DNA from: Selenomonas sputigena ATCC 35185
Lineage (GTDB): Bacteria > Bacillota > Negativicutes > Selenomonadales > Selenomonadaceae
Assembly (NCBI RefSeq): GCF_000208405.1
Contig: NC_015437.1
Coordinates: 2,473,501 to 2,537,500, forward strand
Reading direction: 5' to 3'
DNA length: 64,000 bases
Positions within the stretch are counted from its first letter, which is position 1. Every line of letters starts with the position of its first letter. The notes under the pieces are model-generated. The model did not search any database, was not told the DNA's origin, and worked only from the letters and a program-made list of their open reading frames with translations. Below, in pieces: positions 10,309 through 19,300 of the stretch. A program made the translations under genes and the position numbers.

Positions 10309-11408
10309 TACGCTTCCCCCTCTCCGCTCGCCAACGCGTGATAAAATGTGTCGCGCTCCACAGGCTCGTAGCCCGCCTCGCGGATGATGCGGCAGAGCCT
10401 TTCGCGCGTGATGCCCGTGCCCGTCTTGGCGCCCGCCGCGTGGATGATCTTCTCCTCGCCGATCGTGCCGTCGAGGTCGTCCGCGCCGAAGCCCAGGGCG
10501 AGTTGCGCCACGGGCATCGTCAACATGATCCAAAACGCCTTGATGTGGCGGATGTTGTCGAGGATAAGGCGCGAGAGCGCCATCATCTTCATGTCCTCCC
10601 ACGAGCCGACGCGCTCCAGCGCATAGTCCTTCGCAAGCTGCGTATTCGCGGGATGAAAGGGGAAGGAGACGAACGCCTGGAAGCCGCCCGTCTCGTCCTG
10701 TATGTCGCGCAAAGTGACGAGGTGCTGCAGGCGCTCCTCGATCGTCTCCACATGACCGTAGAGCATCGTCGCGTTCGTGCGTATGCCGAGAGAATGCGCG
10801 GCCTTCATCGTCTCGATCCACTGGGCGGCCGTCGCCTTCTTCGGACAGATGATCGCGCGCACGCGGTCCGCGAGAATCTCCGCGCCGCCGCCCGGAAGCG
10901 AAGAAAGCCCCGCCTCCTGCAAAAGGGCGAGCACCTCCTTGACGCTCTTTCCCGTCATCTCGGCAAAATGCACGATCTCAACGGGCGTGAACGCCTTGAT
11001 GTCGGCATCGGGCAGAGCCGCCTTGACCTGGCGCACGACATTGATATAGTAGTCGAAAGGCTTCGTCGGATGAAGCGCCGAGACGATATGGATCTCGCCG
11101 AGCCGCTTGACCTCTTTCGCCTCGGCAAGGACGCGTGCGACGTCCGCCGCCTCCATCACATAGCCATGGCTCTCGCCTTCCGCCACTTGAAAGGCACACA
11201 AGGGGCAGCCTGACGTGCAGATATTCGTCAGATTGATATGGCGGTTCACATTAAAAAAGACACTCCTGCCGCTCGCGCGTTCCTTCGCACGCCGCGCCAC
11301 ATCCGCGAGAAAAAGAAGGTCGTTCTCCTCGTAGAGCGCCAAGGCGTCCGCAAGGTTCAGCCTCTCCCCCTGCTCCGCCTTGCGGCGTGCAGATTCCAAT
11401 ATCGTCAT
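10308..11408 (-). CDS. mqnE: Aminofutalosine synthase
   Basis: This 366-residue radical SAM enzyme carries CxxxCxxC at C64, C68 and C71 (CTSGCPLCAF) plus LSSLPGGGAEIL and the HSLGIRTNATMLYGHVE segment typical of MqnE. It joins a 3-enolpyruvyl benzoate derivative to SAM to make 6-amino-6-deoxyfutalosine. It is the first gene of the leftward operon mqnE-mqnC-phosphorylase-trkH. The ATG at 11408 is preceded by GAGGAG at 11 bases, a somewhat long spacing. MqnA and MqnD are not in this window and must lie elsewhere. Confidence 0.96.
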   Translation of the reverse strand: MTILESARRKAEQGERLNLADALALYEENDLLFLADVARRAKERASGRSVFFNVNRHINLTNICTSGCPLCAFQVAEGESHGYVMEAADVARVLAEAKEVKRLGEIHIVSALHPTKPFDYYINVVRQVKAALPDADIKAFTPVEIVHFAEMTGKSVKEVLALLQEAGLSSLPGGGAEILADRVRAIICPKKATAAQWIETMKAAHSLGIRTNATMLYGHVETIEERLQHLVTLRDIQDETGGFQAFVSFPFHPANTQLAKDYALERVGSWEDMKMMALSRLILDNIRHIKAFWIMLTMPVAQLALGFGADDLDGTIGEEKIIHAAGAKTGTGITRERLCRIIREAGYEPVERDTFYHALASGEGEA

Positions 11409-11469
11409 CGTATCTTAGTTCTCCTCAAATCACATGATCGCGCGGCCATCTCGCCTTTTGAGCAGCAAA

Positions 11470-11495
11470 CCGCTCAATCCGTCACTGTTTCGCCC
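11470..11495. repeat. Direct repeat, left copy, bounding the DUF3990/DUF3791 cassette
   Basis: CCGCTCAATCCGTCAC (11470-11485) followed after three variable bases by TTCGCCC is repeated at 12472-12497 in the same orientation. This copy covers the last codons and stop of the DUF3791 gene; the other covers the 3' end of the rhodanese gene. The two are 1,002 bp apart. Confidence 0.8.
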
Positions 11496-11698
11496 AGTCC
11501 GTCCATGCCGCGGATATAATCATCAATATCCTGCACGATGCAGGAATCCCCCATCGTATGCAGGGATTCAAAATACTTCATGATATAACCGTAAACGTCA
11601 TATTTCTCAAAGATCTTGGCGGTTTCCGCACCTGAAAGACGCTTGAAATAGCGATACCTTTCCATACAATAAATCAGAAACGCCGTCTTCCTTCCCAT
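11474..11698 (-). CDS. DUF3791 family small protein
   Basis: This 74-residue protein has the DUF3791 signature: FLIYCMERY, LSGAETAKIFEKYDVYGYI and SLHTMGDSCIVQDIDDYI. DUF3791 genes are regularly found next to DUF3990 genes, in an arrangement resembling a toxin-antitoxin pair; function is not proven. The C-terminal tail MDGLGETVTD strongly resembles the end of the nearby rhodanese (MDWTGEVVTD), and the DNA repeat extends past both stop codons, so the tail was probably acquired when the cassette inserted. It starts two bases after the stop of the middle gene. Confidence 0.85.
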   Translation of the reverse strand: MGRKTAFLIYCMERYRYFKRLSGAETAKIFEKYDVYGYIMKYFESLHTMGDSCIVQDIDDYIRGMDGLGETVTD

Positions 11699-11700
11699 CT

Positions 11701-11940
11701 TTACGTCCCCTCCGGGTAATCGTAAGAGCCTGTCAGAAGTTCATCCTGATACATCGTATACAGTGTCAAGGGGCTATAATGCCATAGTTTCGATTTCTCA
11801 TCCGAAAGTTCCTTGTAAAGTTCGGACTGATAGAAACAGGAAACCGCCTTATCTTCGTCAATATTGCTGTTCTCTATGATCCGCTCGATGACAGGCGGCA
11901 CAAGGATGGCCAGCATCGCACTGAACTGCTCCTCGTTCAT
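11701..11940 (-). CDS. Hypothetical protein between DUF3990 and DUF3791
   Basis: This 79-residue acidic, probably helical protein has the segments [19 protein letters not shown] and [20 protein letters not shown]. Its ATG overlaps the stop of the DUF3990 gene by four bases (ATGA) and its own stop precedes DUF3791 by two bases, so the three genes form a coupled operon. Such a middle gene is common in DUF3990 cassettes. No catalytic motif is visible; an adaptor or antitoxin role is possible but unproven. Confidence 0.75.
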   Translation of the reverse strand: MNEEQFSAMLAILVPPVIERIIENSNIDEDKAVSCFYQSELYKELSDEKSKLWHYSPLTLYTMYQDELLTGSYDYPEGT

Positions 11941-12419
11941 ACAAGCTCCCTCCCTTCAAAATGCAGATATTGCAAGGCCTTTTCTGTCGCAAATACCAAC
12001 TGGTTGAACAATCTTCGGATCTTCAGAGCCGCCAAGGTCTGCTCCCGATCCATCACGCCCGTCATATAGAGCGCAAGGACGCGGTACACATCGTCATTTG
12101 CCACTGCACCGTAAATCAGATCATACTGTCTGCCCTGATACACCCCTTGACGATTCGCCATGACGAAGTCGAGCCACGCCTCATCCGCATCGGCGAAGCG
12201 AAGCAGACTGCATTGCTGAAAAGCCTCGGCTTCATCTACCGAATATATATTCAAGGTCGCTTCTCCAGTTCTGCGCCTGGCCGCAACCTTGCCGGCAAAG
12301 TTTACAGCCTGCGCCCGGTTTGTCGTCGTATAGAACCCGAAGCCGAAGTCCAGATAGCGATTCTGCTTGATGAGTCTCGGATGCTCTACCGTCGCATTGC
12401 TCCCATGGTACAAAACCAC
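11937..12419 (-). CDS. DUF3990 protein, ADP-ribosyltransferase-like candidate toxin
   Basis: This 160-residue protein starts MVLYHGSN and continues with [20 protein letters not shown], the DUF3990 signature. YHGS and the DFGxGFYTT element are what ADP-ribosyltransferase folds use to hold NAD, so the domain is thought to be ART-related. The likely catalytic third element cannot be fixed by eye. The start is a GTG at 12419 with AGGAGG eight bases upstream. It heads a three-gene coupled operon ending in DUF3791. A toxin role, with one or both small partners as antitoxin, is inferred from context only. Confidence 0.82.
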   Translation of the reverse strand: MVLYHGSNATVEHPRLIKQNRYLDFGFGFYTTTNRAQAVNFAGKVAARRRTGEATLNIYSVDEAEAFQQCSLLRFADADEAWLDFVMANRQGVYQGRQYDLIYGAVANDDVYRVLALYMTGVMDREQTLAALKIRRLFNQLVFATEKALQYLHFEGRELV

Positions 12420-12471
12420 GCCGAATGCCTCCTGTCCAGCGGCTCTTACTCTTCACTCCGTGTCGGAGAAC

Positions 12472-12497
12472 CCGCTCAATCCGTCACCACTTCGCCC
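12472..12497. repeat. Direct repeat, right copy, at the 3' end of the rhodanese gene
   Basis: This copy has the same CCGCTCAATCCGTCAC and TTCGCCC blocks as 11470-11495. It overlaps the final codons of the rhodanese gene, which look native there because the protein has normal rhodanese length. The arrangement recalls elements that insert at a gene's 3' end and duplicate it. Confidence 0.8.
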
Positions 12498-12865
12498 GTC
12501 CAGTCCATGATGCCGCCGAAATCGACGATGTTTCCATAGCCCATGGCAGCAAGTTTCTGCGCCGCATCATGGCTGCGCTTGCCGCTGCGGCAGTAGACGA
12601 GGATCAGCTGATTCTTGTCCTTAAGCTCTGCAGGCGGAGTCTTGTCGATGCTCTCATTCGGGATGTTGATCGCCTTCGGAATATGTCCCGTAGCGTATTC
12701 GCCCTTCGTCCGCACATCGACGATGATATAGTCCTTCTCCGACGCCATCATCTTCTGCGCCTCAGCTGCCGACACCTGGCGCGGCGCACCCGCCGCCTGC
12801 CCGCCGCAGCCGCCCGCAAAAAGCGTCAGCGCCATCAATGCCGTCAAGATAATAATCTTTTTCAT
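12476..12865 (-). CDS. Rhodanese-domain lipoprotein
   Basis: This 129-residue protein has a lipoprotein signal peptide ending in LFAGGC and a single rhodanese domain: IIVDVRTKGEYATGHIPKA, then the active-site loop CRSGKRS with the catalytic Cys. It is probably an envelope-anchored sulfurtransferase or thiol carrier; the sulfur donor is unknown. The start at 12865 has AAAGGAG upstream; the open frame extends eight codons further without a ribosome site. The DUF3990 cassette follows 56 bp downstream on the same strand, beyond a direct repeat that includes this gene's 3' end. Confidence 0.92.
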   Translation of the reverse strand: MKKIIILTALMALTLFAGGCGGQAAGAPRQVSAAEAQKMMASEKDYIIVDVRTKGEYATGHIPKAINIPNESIDKTPPAELKDKNQLILVYCRSGKRSHDAAQKLAAMGYGNIVDFGGIMDWTGEVVTD

Positions 12866-12936
12866 AGTATCGCTCCTTTGCAATCTCAATTCTCGCCCTT
12901 ATTATACCACATCCGGCAAACCGCGAGAAACTGCCT

Positions 12937-13086
12937 TCAGCGCCGCTCCTCGCACCACTCGCTCTGCATGACAGGGTACAAGAAGCCCGACATCGCGCCG
13001 AACTTCTCCTCGTTCGTGCAGGCGCTCTCCCACCTTTCCTGTTCAAATGGCAGCTGGCTCATCTCCAACAATTTGGCGATGGTCAT
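12937..13086 (-). CDS. 49-residue hypothetical protein coupled to the upstream secreted protein
   Basis: A 50-codon frame starts with ATG at 13086 and overlaps the TGA of the preceding gene as ATGA, the usual sign of translational coupling. It reads MTIAKLLEMSQLPFEQERWE and ends PVMQSEWCEERR. The composition is that of a real acidic soluble peptide, with Trp and Cys residues rarely found in shadow frames. No family is recognised. It could also be the remnant of a longer gene. Confidence 0.45.
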   Translation of the reverse strand: MTIAKLLEMSQLPFEQERWESACTNEEKFGAMSGFLYPVMQSEWCEERR

Positions 13087-13505
13087 CGATGGTACCGCCC
13101 CACCCCTTTGATGTCGAGAAACGCTTTTTCAACAGGAACCGCCCCTCCTTCGTAAAGATCCTTGCAAAGCCATGACATATAGATTCTGCGCAATCCGGCC
13201 GTTTCCACAACGTCAATGTATCCCGTCGCATAGGTAATACGCCCTCCGGTGATTTCCATATTCTTCACATAGCAGCCGTTGAAGTAGCGCCCGCTGACCT
13301 TGATTTCCGAACCATCCACATCGTTGTACCACGTCCCGGACATTGCGTTCATGATATAATCGGTTGTTTCTTCCTTCGTCATACCTCGATACGCTTCCGC
13401 CATTTTGCAGCCGAAATCTTTCTCCTGTACCGCAAAAGGCATGCCTAATACAAAAAACATTCCCGACAGTGCCAGAATGGCAGACCATTTCTTTATGCTT
13501 TGCAT
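13083..13505 (-). CDS. Secreted hypothetical protein
   Basis: This 140-residue protein has a Sec signal peptide (MQSIKKWSAILALSGMFFVL) and a small mature domain containing MSGTWYNDVDGSEIKVSGRY, a beta-rich lipocalin-like opening. It probably acts in the periplasm. The start at 13505 follows GGAGGAGG. It is the first gene of a two-gene unit with the 49-codon frame. No function can be named. Confidence 0.75.
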   Translation of the reverse strand: MQSIKKWSAILALSGMFFVLGMPFAVQEKDFGCKMAEAYRGMTKEETTDYIMNAMSGTWYNDVDGSEIKVSGRYFNGCYVKNMEITGGRITYATGYIDVVETAGLRRIYMSWLCKDLYEGGAVPVEKAFLDIKGVGRYHR

Positions 13506-13570
13506 AAAAATCCTCCTCCACTAAAAACAACATCTTTCTGTCTCTCTTTGATTTTCCCTGCAATAAAAAC

Positions 13571-13616
13571 CCAAACGGGAGTCTGCCCTGCCCATAGGAA
13601 GCAATTCAGACTCCCG
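13571..13616 (-). terminator. Rho-independent terminator of the 13625-14137 gene
   Basis: The arms CGGGAGTCTG (13576-13585) and CAGACTCCCG (13607-13616) form a 10-bp perfect stem. Read leftward, the hairpin is followed by a T-rich stretch (TTTGGGTTTTTATT), as expected for the gene ending at 13625. Confidence 0.8.
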
Positions 13617-13624
13617 CTGTCCCT

Positions 13625-14137
13625 TCATTCCGAGCCGTCGACAACTGCATAAAGTCCATCAGAGAAATTCGGCGACGCATACCTTCCCATATGCGAATCG
13701 TACCATTTCCTGCCGCCGTAGAACTTCATGTGGTAAGCGATGTAAAATGCCATCTCGCCCGCGAAGTGATGCCCTGTTTCCGCCATGGAGCCGACAGGCG
13801 GGACATAGTGCCATGCAGAGCTTTTTTCTCCCCAGCGGTACATCGCACGCTCATCCCAGTTATAGAGGAATTCCTCCGTATCCACCCGGTACGGCGCAGT
13901 ATTGCCGCGATCTGCATCCTCGACTGTCAGCACGTTGACGGCAATCTGATAGACAGGCGGGTTGTACTGCTGCACGACGAGGGAACTTTTGTCGACATAC
14001 CAGCCCACTCCCATGTGTCCGCCGCAAAGCAGGAAATTGCGATCTCCATTCAAATAGTCAGGATAGCCGCTCGCCCATGCCGTACTGCAAAGAAAGCAGC
14101 AGACGACAAAAAGTATCATGGTCAGAATGCGTTTCAT
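13625..14137 (-). CDS. Secreted hypothetical protein
   Basis: This 170-residue protein has a clear Sec signal peptide ending near AWASG. The mature part contains GHMGVGWYVDKSSLVVQQYN, a TEEFLYNWDERAMYRWG segment and many aromatic residues, suggesting a compact beta-sheet periplasmic domain. The start at 14137 follows GGGGAGG. A strong terminator lies downstream, so it is probably monocistronic. No family with a known function is recognised. Confidence 0.75.
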   Translation of the reverse strand: MKRILTMILFVVCCFLCSTAWASGYPDYLNGDRNFLLCGGHMGVGWYVDKSSLVVQQYNPPVYQIAVNVLTVEDADRGNTAPYRVDTEEFLYNWDERAMYRWGEKSSAWHYVPPVGSMAETGHHFAGEMAFYIAYHMKFYGGRKWYDSHMGRYASPNFSDGLYAVVDGSE

Positions 14138-14189
14138 AAAGATACCTCCCCAATTTGAACTCTATTGGAATCTTACACCTACTGGAAAT

Positions 14190-15155
14190 TCACTTCTGCA
14201 TCACGCGCCTCGCAATCTCGCGCATCATTTCGATCGCCCTGCCGCGCCTCTCTATATCGTCTGCCAAAATGACGAGGATCACCGCGCGTCCATCCTCGCC
14301 GTAGAGGATGCCGCCGTCTGCGTAGAGACGGTCGAGCTCGCCCGTCTTATGCGCGATGCGTGCGCCGGGCAAGGCTTGCGGGAAGCACTCGCGGTCGGTC
14401 TGGGCGAAGAGCATGTCGCGCATCTTACCGTCGTATGGCTCGCCCACACATTCCGAGCGATAGAGCCTCAAGAAGAACGTGCCAAGATCCTTCGCCGATG
14501 TAATGTTCTCGCGCCCTTCTTTCACGGCCGCATCATCCATCATCTTGCGCTGCAGTCGAGATGCATCGTAGCCGTGCGCCCTCATATAGCCATTGATCTC
14601 CGTCATACCGAGGCGGTCGATCATCATGTTCGTCGCTGTGTTGTCGCTCTCGGCAATCATCTGACGCAAAAGTTCCTCCACGGAAAACACCGTGCCCGCA
14701 CGATAGCCTGTGATCACGCCAGCACCGCCTACCTTGTCGACCTCTTCAAGCCGCAGCACGTCGTCGAGATGCAGTTCTCCCGCCTTGACCTTCTCCATGG
14801 CACAGGCGAGAATGAATACCTTGATCATGCTCGCTGCGCGCATCTCATCCGCGTCTCTAATCAGCGGCGCATTTCCATCATCCGGATCGGCTAGATAGAC
14901 GGTGAACTTCGCGCCGCCGCGCGCGGCAAGCCGACGCACCTCGTCGACGAGAGCGCGACGCCCCTCCTCGGTTCGCTGCGGCGTCTCTGCCTCGGGCAAG
15001 CGTCGTTCTTCCGTGCCTGGCACAGGCGACGGCATCTCGTTGTCCGACTCGCGCAGGAGCAGCCACAATCCGCCGGCAAGGAGCAGCAGGAAGAACATAA
15101 AACCGAGCGCAAGGAGGACGAGGGCGAGGACTGCCTTCCTGTCTCTCGCATTCAT
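14190..15155 (-). CDS. Membrane-anchored class A beta-lactamase-fold serine hydrolase
   Basis: This 321-residue protein has one N-terminal transmembrane helix (about residues 8-34), a linker and a class A beta-lactamase-like domain. The catalytic signatures are SMIK with Ser109/Lys112, SDN at 170-172 and KTG at 270-272. The omega-loop Glu of true class A enzymes is not obvious, so resistance activity is doubtful and a role in peptidoglycan or peptide hydrolysis is as likely. The ATG overlaps the stop of the zinc-ribbon gene as ATGA, so both are made together and probably work at the same membrane. Confidence 0.88.
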   Translation of the reverse strand: MNARDRKAVLALVLLALGFMFFLLLLAGGLWLLLRESDNEMPSPVPGTEERRLPEAETPQRTEEGRRALVDEVRRLAARGGAKFTVYLADPDDGNAPLIRDADEMRAASMIKVFILACAMEKVKAGELHLDDVLRLEEVDKVGGAGVITGYRAGTVFSVEELLRQMIAESDNTATNMMIDRLGMTEINGYMRAHGYDASRLQRKMMDDAAVKEGRENITSAKDLGTFFLRLYRSECVGEPYDGKMRDMLFAQTDRECFPQALPGARIAHKTGELDRLYADGGILYGEDGRAVILVILADDIERRGRAIEMMREIARRVMQK

Positions 15156-15955
15156 CGGTAGAGTCTGTCGAAGTCCGCGTTTGCCTGATCAAACGCATAG
15201 GAAGCGGTCGTACCCTCGCTGAAGCCGTAGCTGTAGTCACCGCCGTTCGAGCTGTCGACCATCCCCTTGTAGAGTCCCTGCGCACGATGTACCTCCACCG
15301 CAAAGAGGGAGCGCAGCGCATTGCACCCCGCCGGATCAGCGCCGCGGAGCGAAGCCGCGCGACTCTCCGCCTTGCGCGCCCGCTCCAGGACGGCCCTCGC
15401 ATCATTGATCAGTCCGGGCGCATTGCGAAAGTCCGGATAGTTTTTCAAGTGCTGGTTCGCGCGGTTCGCGATTTCGCCGATGGCGATGTCGATTTCATCC
15501 TTCTCGCGCACGAGATCGTTCCATTCGGCGCTGCTTTGCCTCGCGCCCTTCCCTTGCGCTGCGGGCTGCGTCTGCTGCTGCGGCGGTACAGCAGACTTCG
15601 CCTCATCACGGTCCGTGCTGTAGAGATAGTAGCCGACACCGCCGACGACGAGCAGGAAGAAGCCGATGACGAGGAGGACGCCGCAGCCAATCAGGAGGCC
15701 CGTCTTGCCTGACGTCCCGCCGGACTGTGCTTGCTGCGGCGTTCCGGGCGGCATCCCTGAGCCTTGCCTCCATGCCGGACCTCCTTGCGCTGCATTTCCC
15801 TGCTGAGCACCCGTCCGATTTCCCTGCAGTCCGATGGGCGGCGAAACCGTCTGCGCACCGCCCGACGGTTTTGCCAAGTTTACACCGTGACCGCAGTTTC
15901 GGCAAAGCTGCGTTCCCTCAGGCAGCTCTGCGCCGCAATTCGTGCAATATCTCAT
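15152..15955 (-). CDS. Zinc-ribbon single-pass membrane protein
   Basis: This 267-residue protein begins MRYCTNCGAELPEG...CRNCG, a four-Cys zinc ribbon. A Gly/Gln/Pro-rich linker follows, then one transmembrane helix (GLLIGCGVLLVIGFFLLVVG) and an extracytoplasmic helical domain with VREKDEIDIAIGEIANRANQ. The start at 15955 is chosen because GGAGGAG is seven bases away; the ATG at 15961 abuts that site. It is translationally coupled to the serine hydrolase. Zinc-ribbon plus membrane-helix proteins are common in Firmicutes, and no specific function is known for this one. Confidence 0.8.
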   Translation of the reverse strand: MRYCTNCGAELPEGTQLCRNCGHGVNLAKPSGGAQTVSPPIGLQGNRTGAQQGNAAQGGPAWRQGSGMPPGTPQQAQSGGTSGKTGLLIGCGVLLVIGFFLLVVGGVGYYLYSTDRDEAKSAVPPQQQTQPAAQGKGARQSSAEWNDLVREKDEIDIAIGEIANRANQHLKNYPDFRNAPGLINDARAVLERARKAESRAASLRGADPAGCNALRSLFAVEVHRAQGLYKGMVDSSNGGDYSYGFSEGTTASYAFDQANADFDRLYR

Positions 15956-16204
15956 CGTCATCTCCTCCGATTCCCTTCCCGCCCCCAAAGAGAGGCTTTT
16001 CCTCCGCAGCATCTTCCTTCGATATCTGCCCTATTTCATAGCATTAGAATTCTCTGTGCCTAGTTCATTATCCTGCAAGGAGCGGCAATCTTCTGTCGAA
16101 ATATACGGTCATTGATTAATTCCTCCATTTATTTCTCCACGGAGTGCATCTTGACACATGGCAAAAAATGAGAATTCATATACAAACGGATGCATATATG
16201 GTAA

Positions 16205-16307
16205 GCTACACGCACAAACGTCCACTTTGTGGACATTGTGCGCCGCCCTTACATGAAACCGGCCAATCAGTCTGCGCCTACGGCTTGACTTCTTGGGGTT
16301 TCATGGT
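16205..16307 (+). repeat. R2 hairpin repeat, copy a
   Basis: About 103 bp are shared in inverted orientation with 32028-32129. The core hairpin is GTCCAC-TTT-GTGGAC, extended outward by CGCACAA and TTGTGCG. The repeat ends 55 bp before the start of the large ATPase gene, so reading the ATPase frame further upstream would only translate the repeat. Confidence 0.8.
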
Positions 16308-16362
16308 AGACTTCCAATATAGAAAAGATTCCGAAGATTTTCCTTGTTGGCGAGGTGGGAGA

Positions 16363-19300
16363 ATGGAAAACTGTGTCGATGTGAAATCCCTGTATGAACT
16401 GTTGAATGATGCGGAAAGGCGTCTCGAAGACGCTGCACAGGAAATGCGTCTTTTACTCGAAGACGTCGAGCAAAAGGCACTGCCCGAAGAAGATGCCATG
16501 GGGGCGCTCAGGGACAGCCTGAAAGAAATATCCGCTATGCGCACCGAACTCGCAGCGAAGGGAGCGGCTCTTGACGCGGCTCCCGCTTCGTTTGCCATCG
16601 CCGATTGGCGGCGGGCGCTCTCCGCCTACGAGGAGAAGTGCGCGAACGAGGCGGGACGCGAGGCGCTGGCGCTGCTGCAAAGGCTGTATTCGGAAGATGA
16701 AGAGTGCCAGTCTGCCATCGAGACGCTGAGAGCAAGCTGCCCGTCGCTCGAAGCAGACGCCCTTGGCAGGAAGAAGCCCGACCTGCTTCGGGACATCAAG
16801 CTCCTCATGGAAGCCTTTCAGCAAGAGAAGCCGATGAAGCCAGAGAGCAAACTCCTACAGTACGGGAGGAAGCTCGCGCGTTTTCCCGAGAAGCTGGTCA
16901 TCGCAGCAGCGACGGGCGATCCGCCGCTGCTGCTGCATGAGCAGGAAGAATCGGCGCCTGCGACGTTGACTGCGGAAGAAGCAGATGTGCCAAAAGCGCA
17001 TGGCAAAGCAGCCCGAAAAGAGGATACCCCCCACGCCGCTGAGGAAGATGGAGCGCCTGTCCGTGCCGCCTCTTTTGCCGCAGACGTATCGGCAAAAGAA
17101 GCGCAGGACGAACGCATTGCCACTACGCTTTTCGAGCGCATCCGAGAAAAATATGCGACCGAGCACCCCTTGCTCGAAATTGAAGACCATTCTGCGGAGA
17201 AGAAGCCTACGGCAAAGACCATCAAAAACTATCTGAAGCAGGGCACTGCTGCCATCGGCTACCTGCGCATCCTTTCGATGCTCGCGGGCATTGAAACGAT
17301 GTTCACCGCCTCATGGATTGAAGCGGAGGCGAAAAAGAACGACGCGCTCGCGCACTCCGTACTCGCCGACATGGTAGAGCGCGGCTTCCTGCGTCTGCTG
17401 CATTTTCGCGATCTCCCCGACATGTACGATGTCCCTGCAAGCCTTTATCCCGAACTGAGCGCCAAGGAAGTCCTGCGCCTCCTGCATTGGAAGAAAAAGC
17501 CGCCGCAGCCGCTTGAGAAGACGATCGATCCGTTGGCGCTGGAGGCTCTGTCCGACCTGCTTCATGAGCAGGGCTGCCTCCACTCGGATCGGCGGAAAGG
17601 AGCGCTGCACAAAGGAGGGACGAACTGGTGCGGCGCTGAGGGTTACTTCCTCCTGACATCACGCACGGCTCTCAGGGAAGATCACTACATTTTCGTGGCT
17701 GCACCGCCGACCGTCAAGTGGTTGGAAAAGGTGCGGGCGGCACGCAGGAAAGCTCCCGAGAGCGCCCTGTACCTTCTGGGTGCGGATGCACAGCATATTG
17801 AGGAAATTCGCGCCTTCCTTGAAGAGCACTGCGAGAGTGCGCTGAAGATCGCAGGAACGTATGTCTGGGAAGAAGATGTGTGGCAAGAGACGAGCGCCGA
17901 TGAAGCGAAGGTTCGCGCGGAAGGTGCGGGAAACGCCTCGATAGAAAAGAATGCGCCGAAAGAGGAAACGACGGCGGACAGTCTGCAGGAGCCGAAAAGC
18001 GCCTCGGCGGATGCGAGAGGAGCGGGCGACGAAGAGGCTTTAGGCGAAGGCGCGGCTTCAGGAGAAATGCCGACGATGGAAGCCGCATCGGCGCGGGTGC
18101 AACTCGTGACGGAGACGCCGACGGCTGACGCAGCGACGATCGCCGCCGAGCCGATGCAGCCGACGGCGACGGAGTCGACGACGGCACGGCCGATGGCGGA
18201 AGATGCGGCATCGGCTGCACAGGAGATGCCGACTGTCGCGATTCCGCCAGTCGGAGAGCCGTCTGCCGAAGAAGCAGCTTCTGCCCCTGCCAAAGCCGCT
18301 GCACTCCCCGGCGCGAGCGCGATCATGAAAGGCATATCCGTCGAGCAGAATCTCCATGCGATGCTGGAATGCGGCGATTTCGCCAGTGCCTCGGCGTACC
18401 TTCATGCTGCGGCGCACTTCGCGCCGGATTTGTGGAAGCAGCTGAATCAGGAGCTTGCCTACGCGCTCTTTGCACCGCTGCAAAAAGTCCGTTACTCCTC
18501 CGATGTTCTCACGGACGTCTATTTCACGCAGAGCATGGGCGAACCGCATGAAGGATTGGCCGTCTCTGCCATGCTCTGGAACTTCTATCTCGATCATACG
18601 TCTTATGACTATGGGATGCAGAGCCTCCTCGGCACGGCGAAGAGCTTCGACTTGCTCAAGGAAGCCGCAGGACTCAGTGACGCGCTCTACACCCTCATGC
18701 AATTCAAGACGGAAGCGCAGAGCGGCGCGGACAAGTATGCCGACTACCGGCTTAAGGACAAGAGCCGCATGGAAGGACATTTGAAGGATCTGCAGACGAA
18801 GGCGCGGGAATATGAGGGTAGGTTCGTTCACGGTCATATCACGGAAACTGGCAGCAACCGCCGCTTCATCGAGACGCAGAAACTGATCTTCGCTCCCGAC
18901 GGCAATCTTGCCAACGCCTTGCATTCTGTTGCTGAAGGGGAAAGGGAGATGTTCGATCTCGTCCGCGACTATGTCGCAGAAGCATTTCTGCAAGATCCCG
19001 AGGAGGGTGCTCCTCCTTTTGAAATGCAGAACGTCAGCATGGACAAGATCAATCGTCTGATCGACGACTGCTGGCACAGGGCGGGCAGTCTCGTCCTCCT
19101 CCAAAGGCGCTCGGACAGGCTCATCGGCAACTATCGCAGTTCCTTGCAGAAGCGCCTCGAAAAGATTGCCGTCCTGCTGACGCAGTGGGTGAAGTGCTCG
19201 GATGCGCTCGGCATTGACGAGATGAACAGTAGCCTGCCCGCCTACCGCAAGATGCACGGGAGGCTCCTCGAACAGCTGGAAAAGGCGCAGGAGTCCATCC

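Noticed and set aside
14190-15155. True class A beta-lactamase resistance gene
   Set aside because: SxxK, SDN and KTG are present, but it is membrane-anchored, has no clear omega-loop Glu and is coupled to a zinc-ribbon protein; resistance cannot be claimed.
16144-16362. Upstream extension of the giant ATPase reading frame
   Set aside because: It translates the R2 repeat and has no ribosome site; ATG at 16363 has one.
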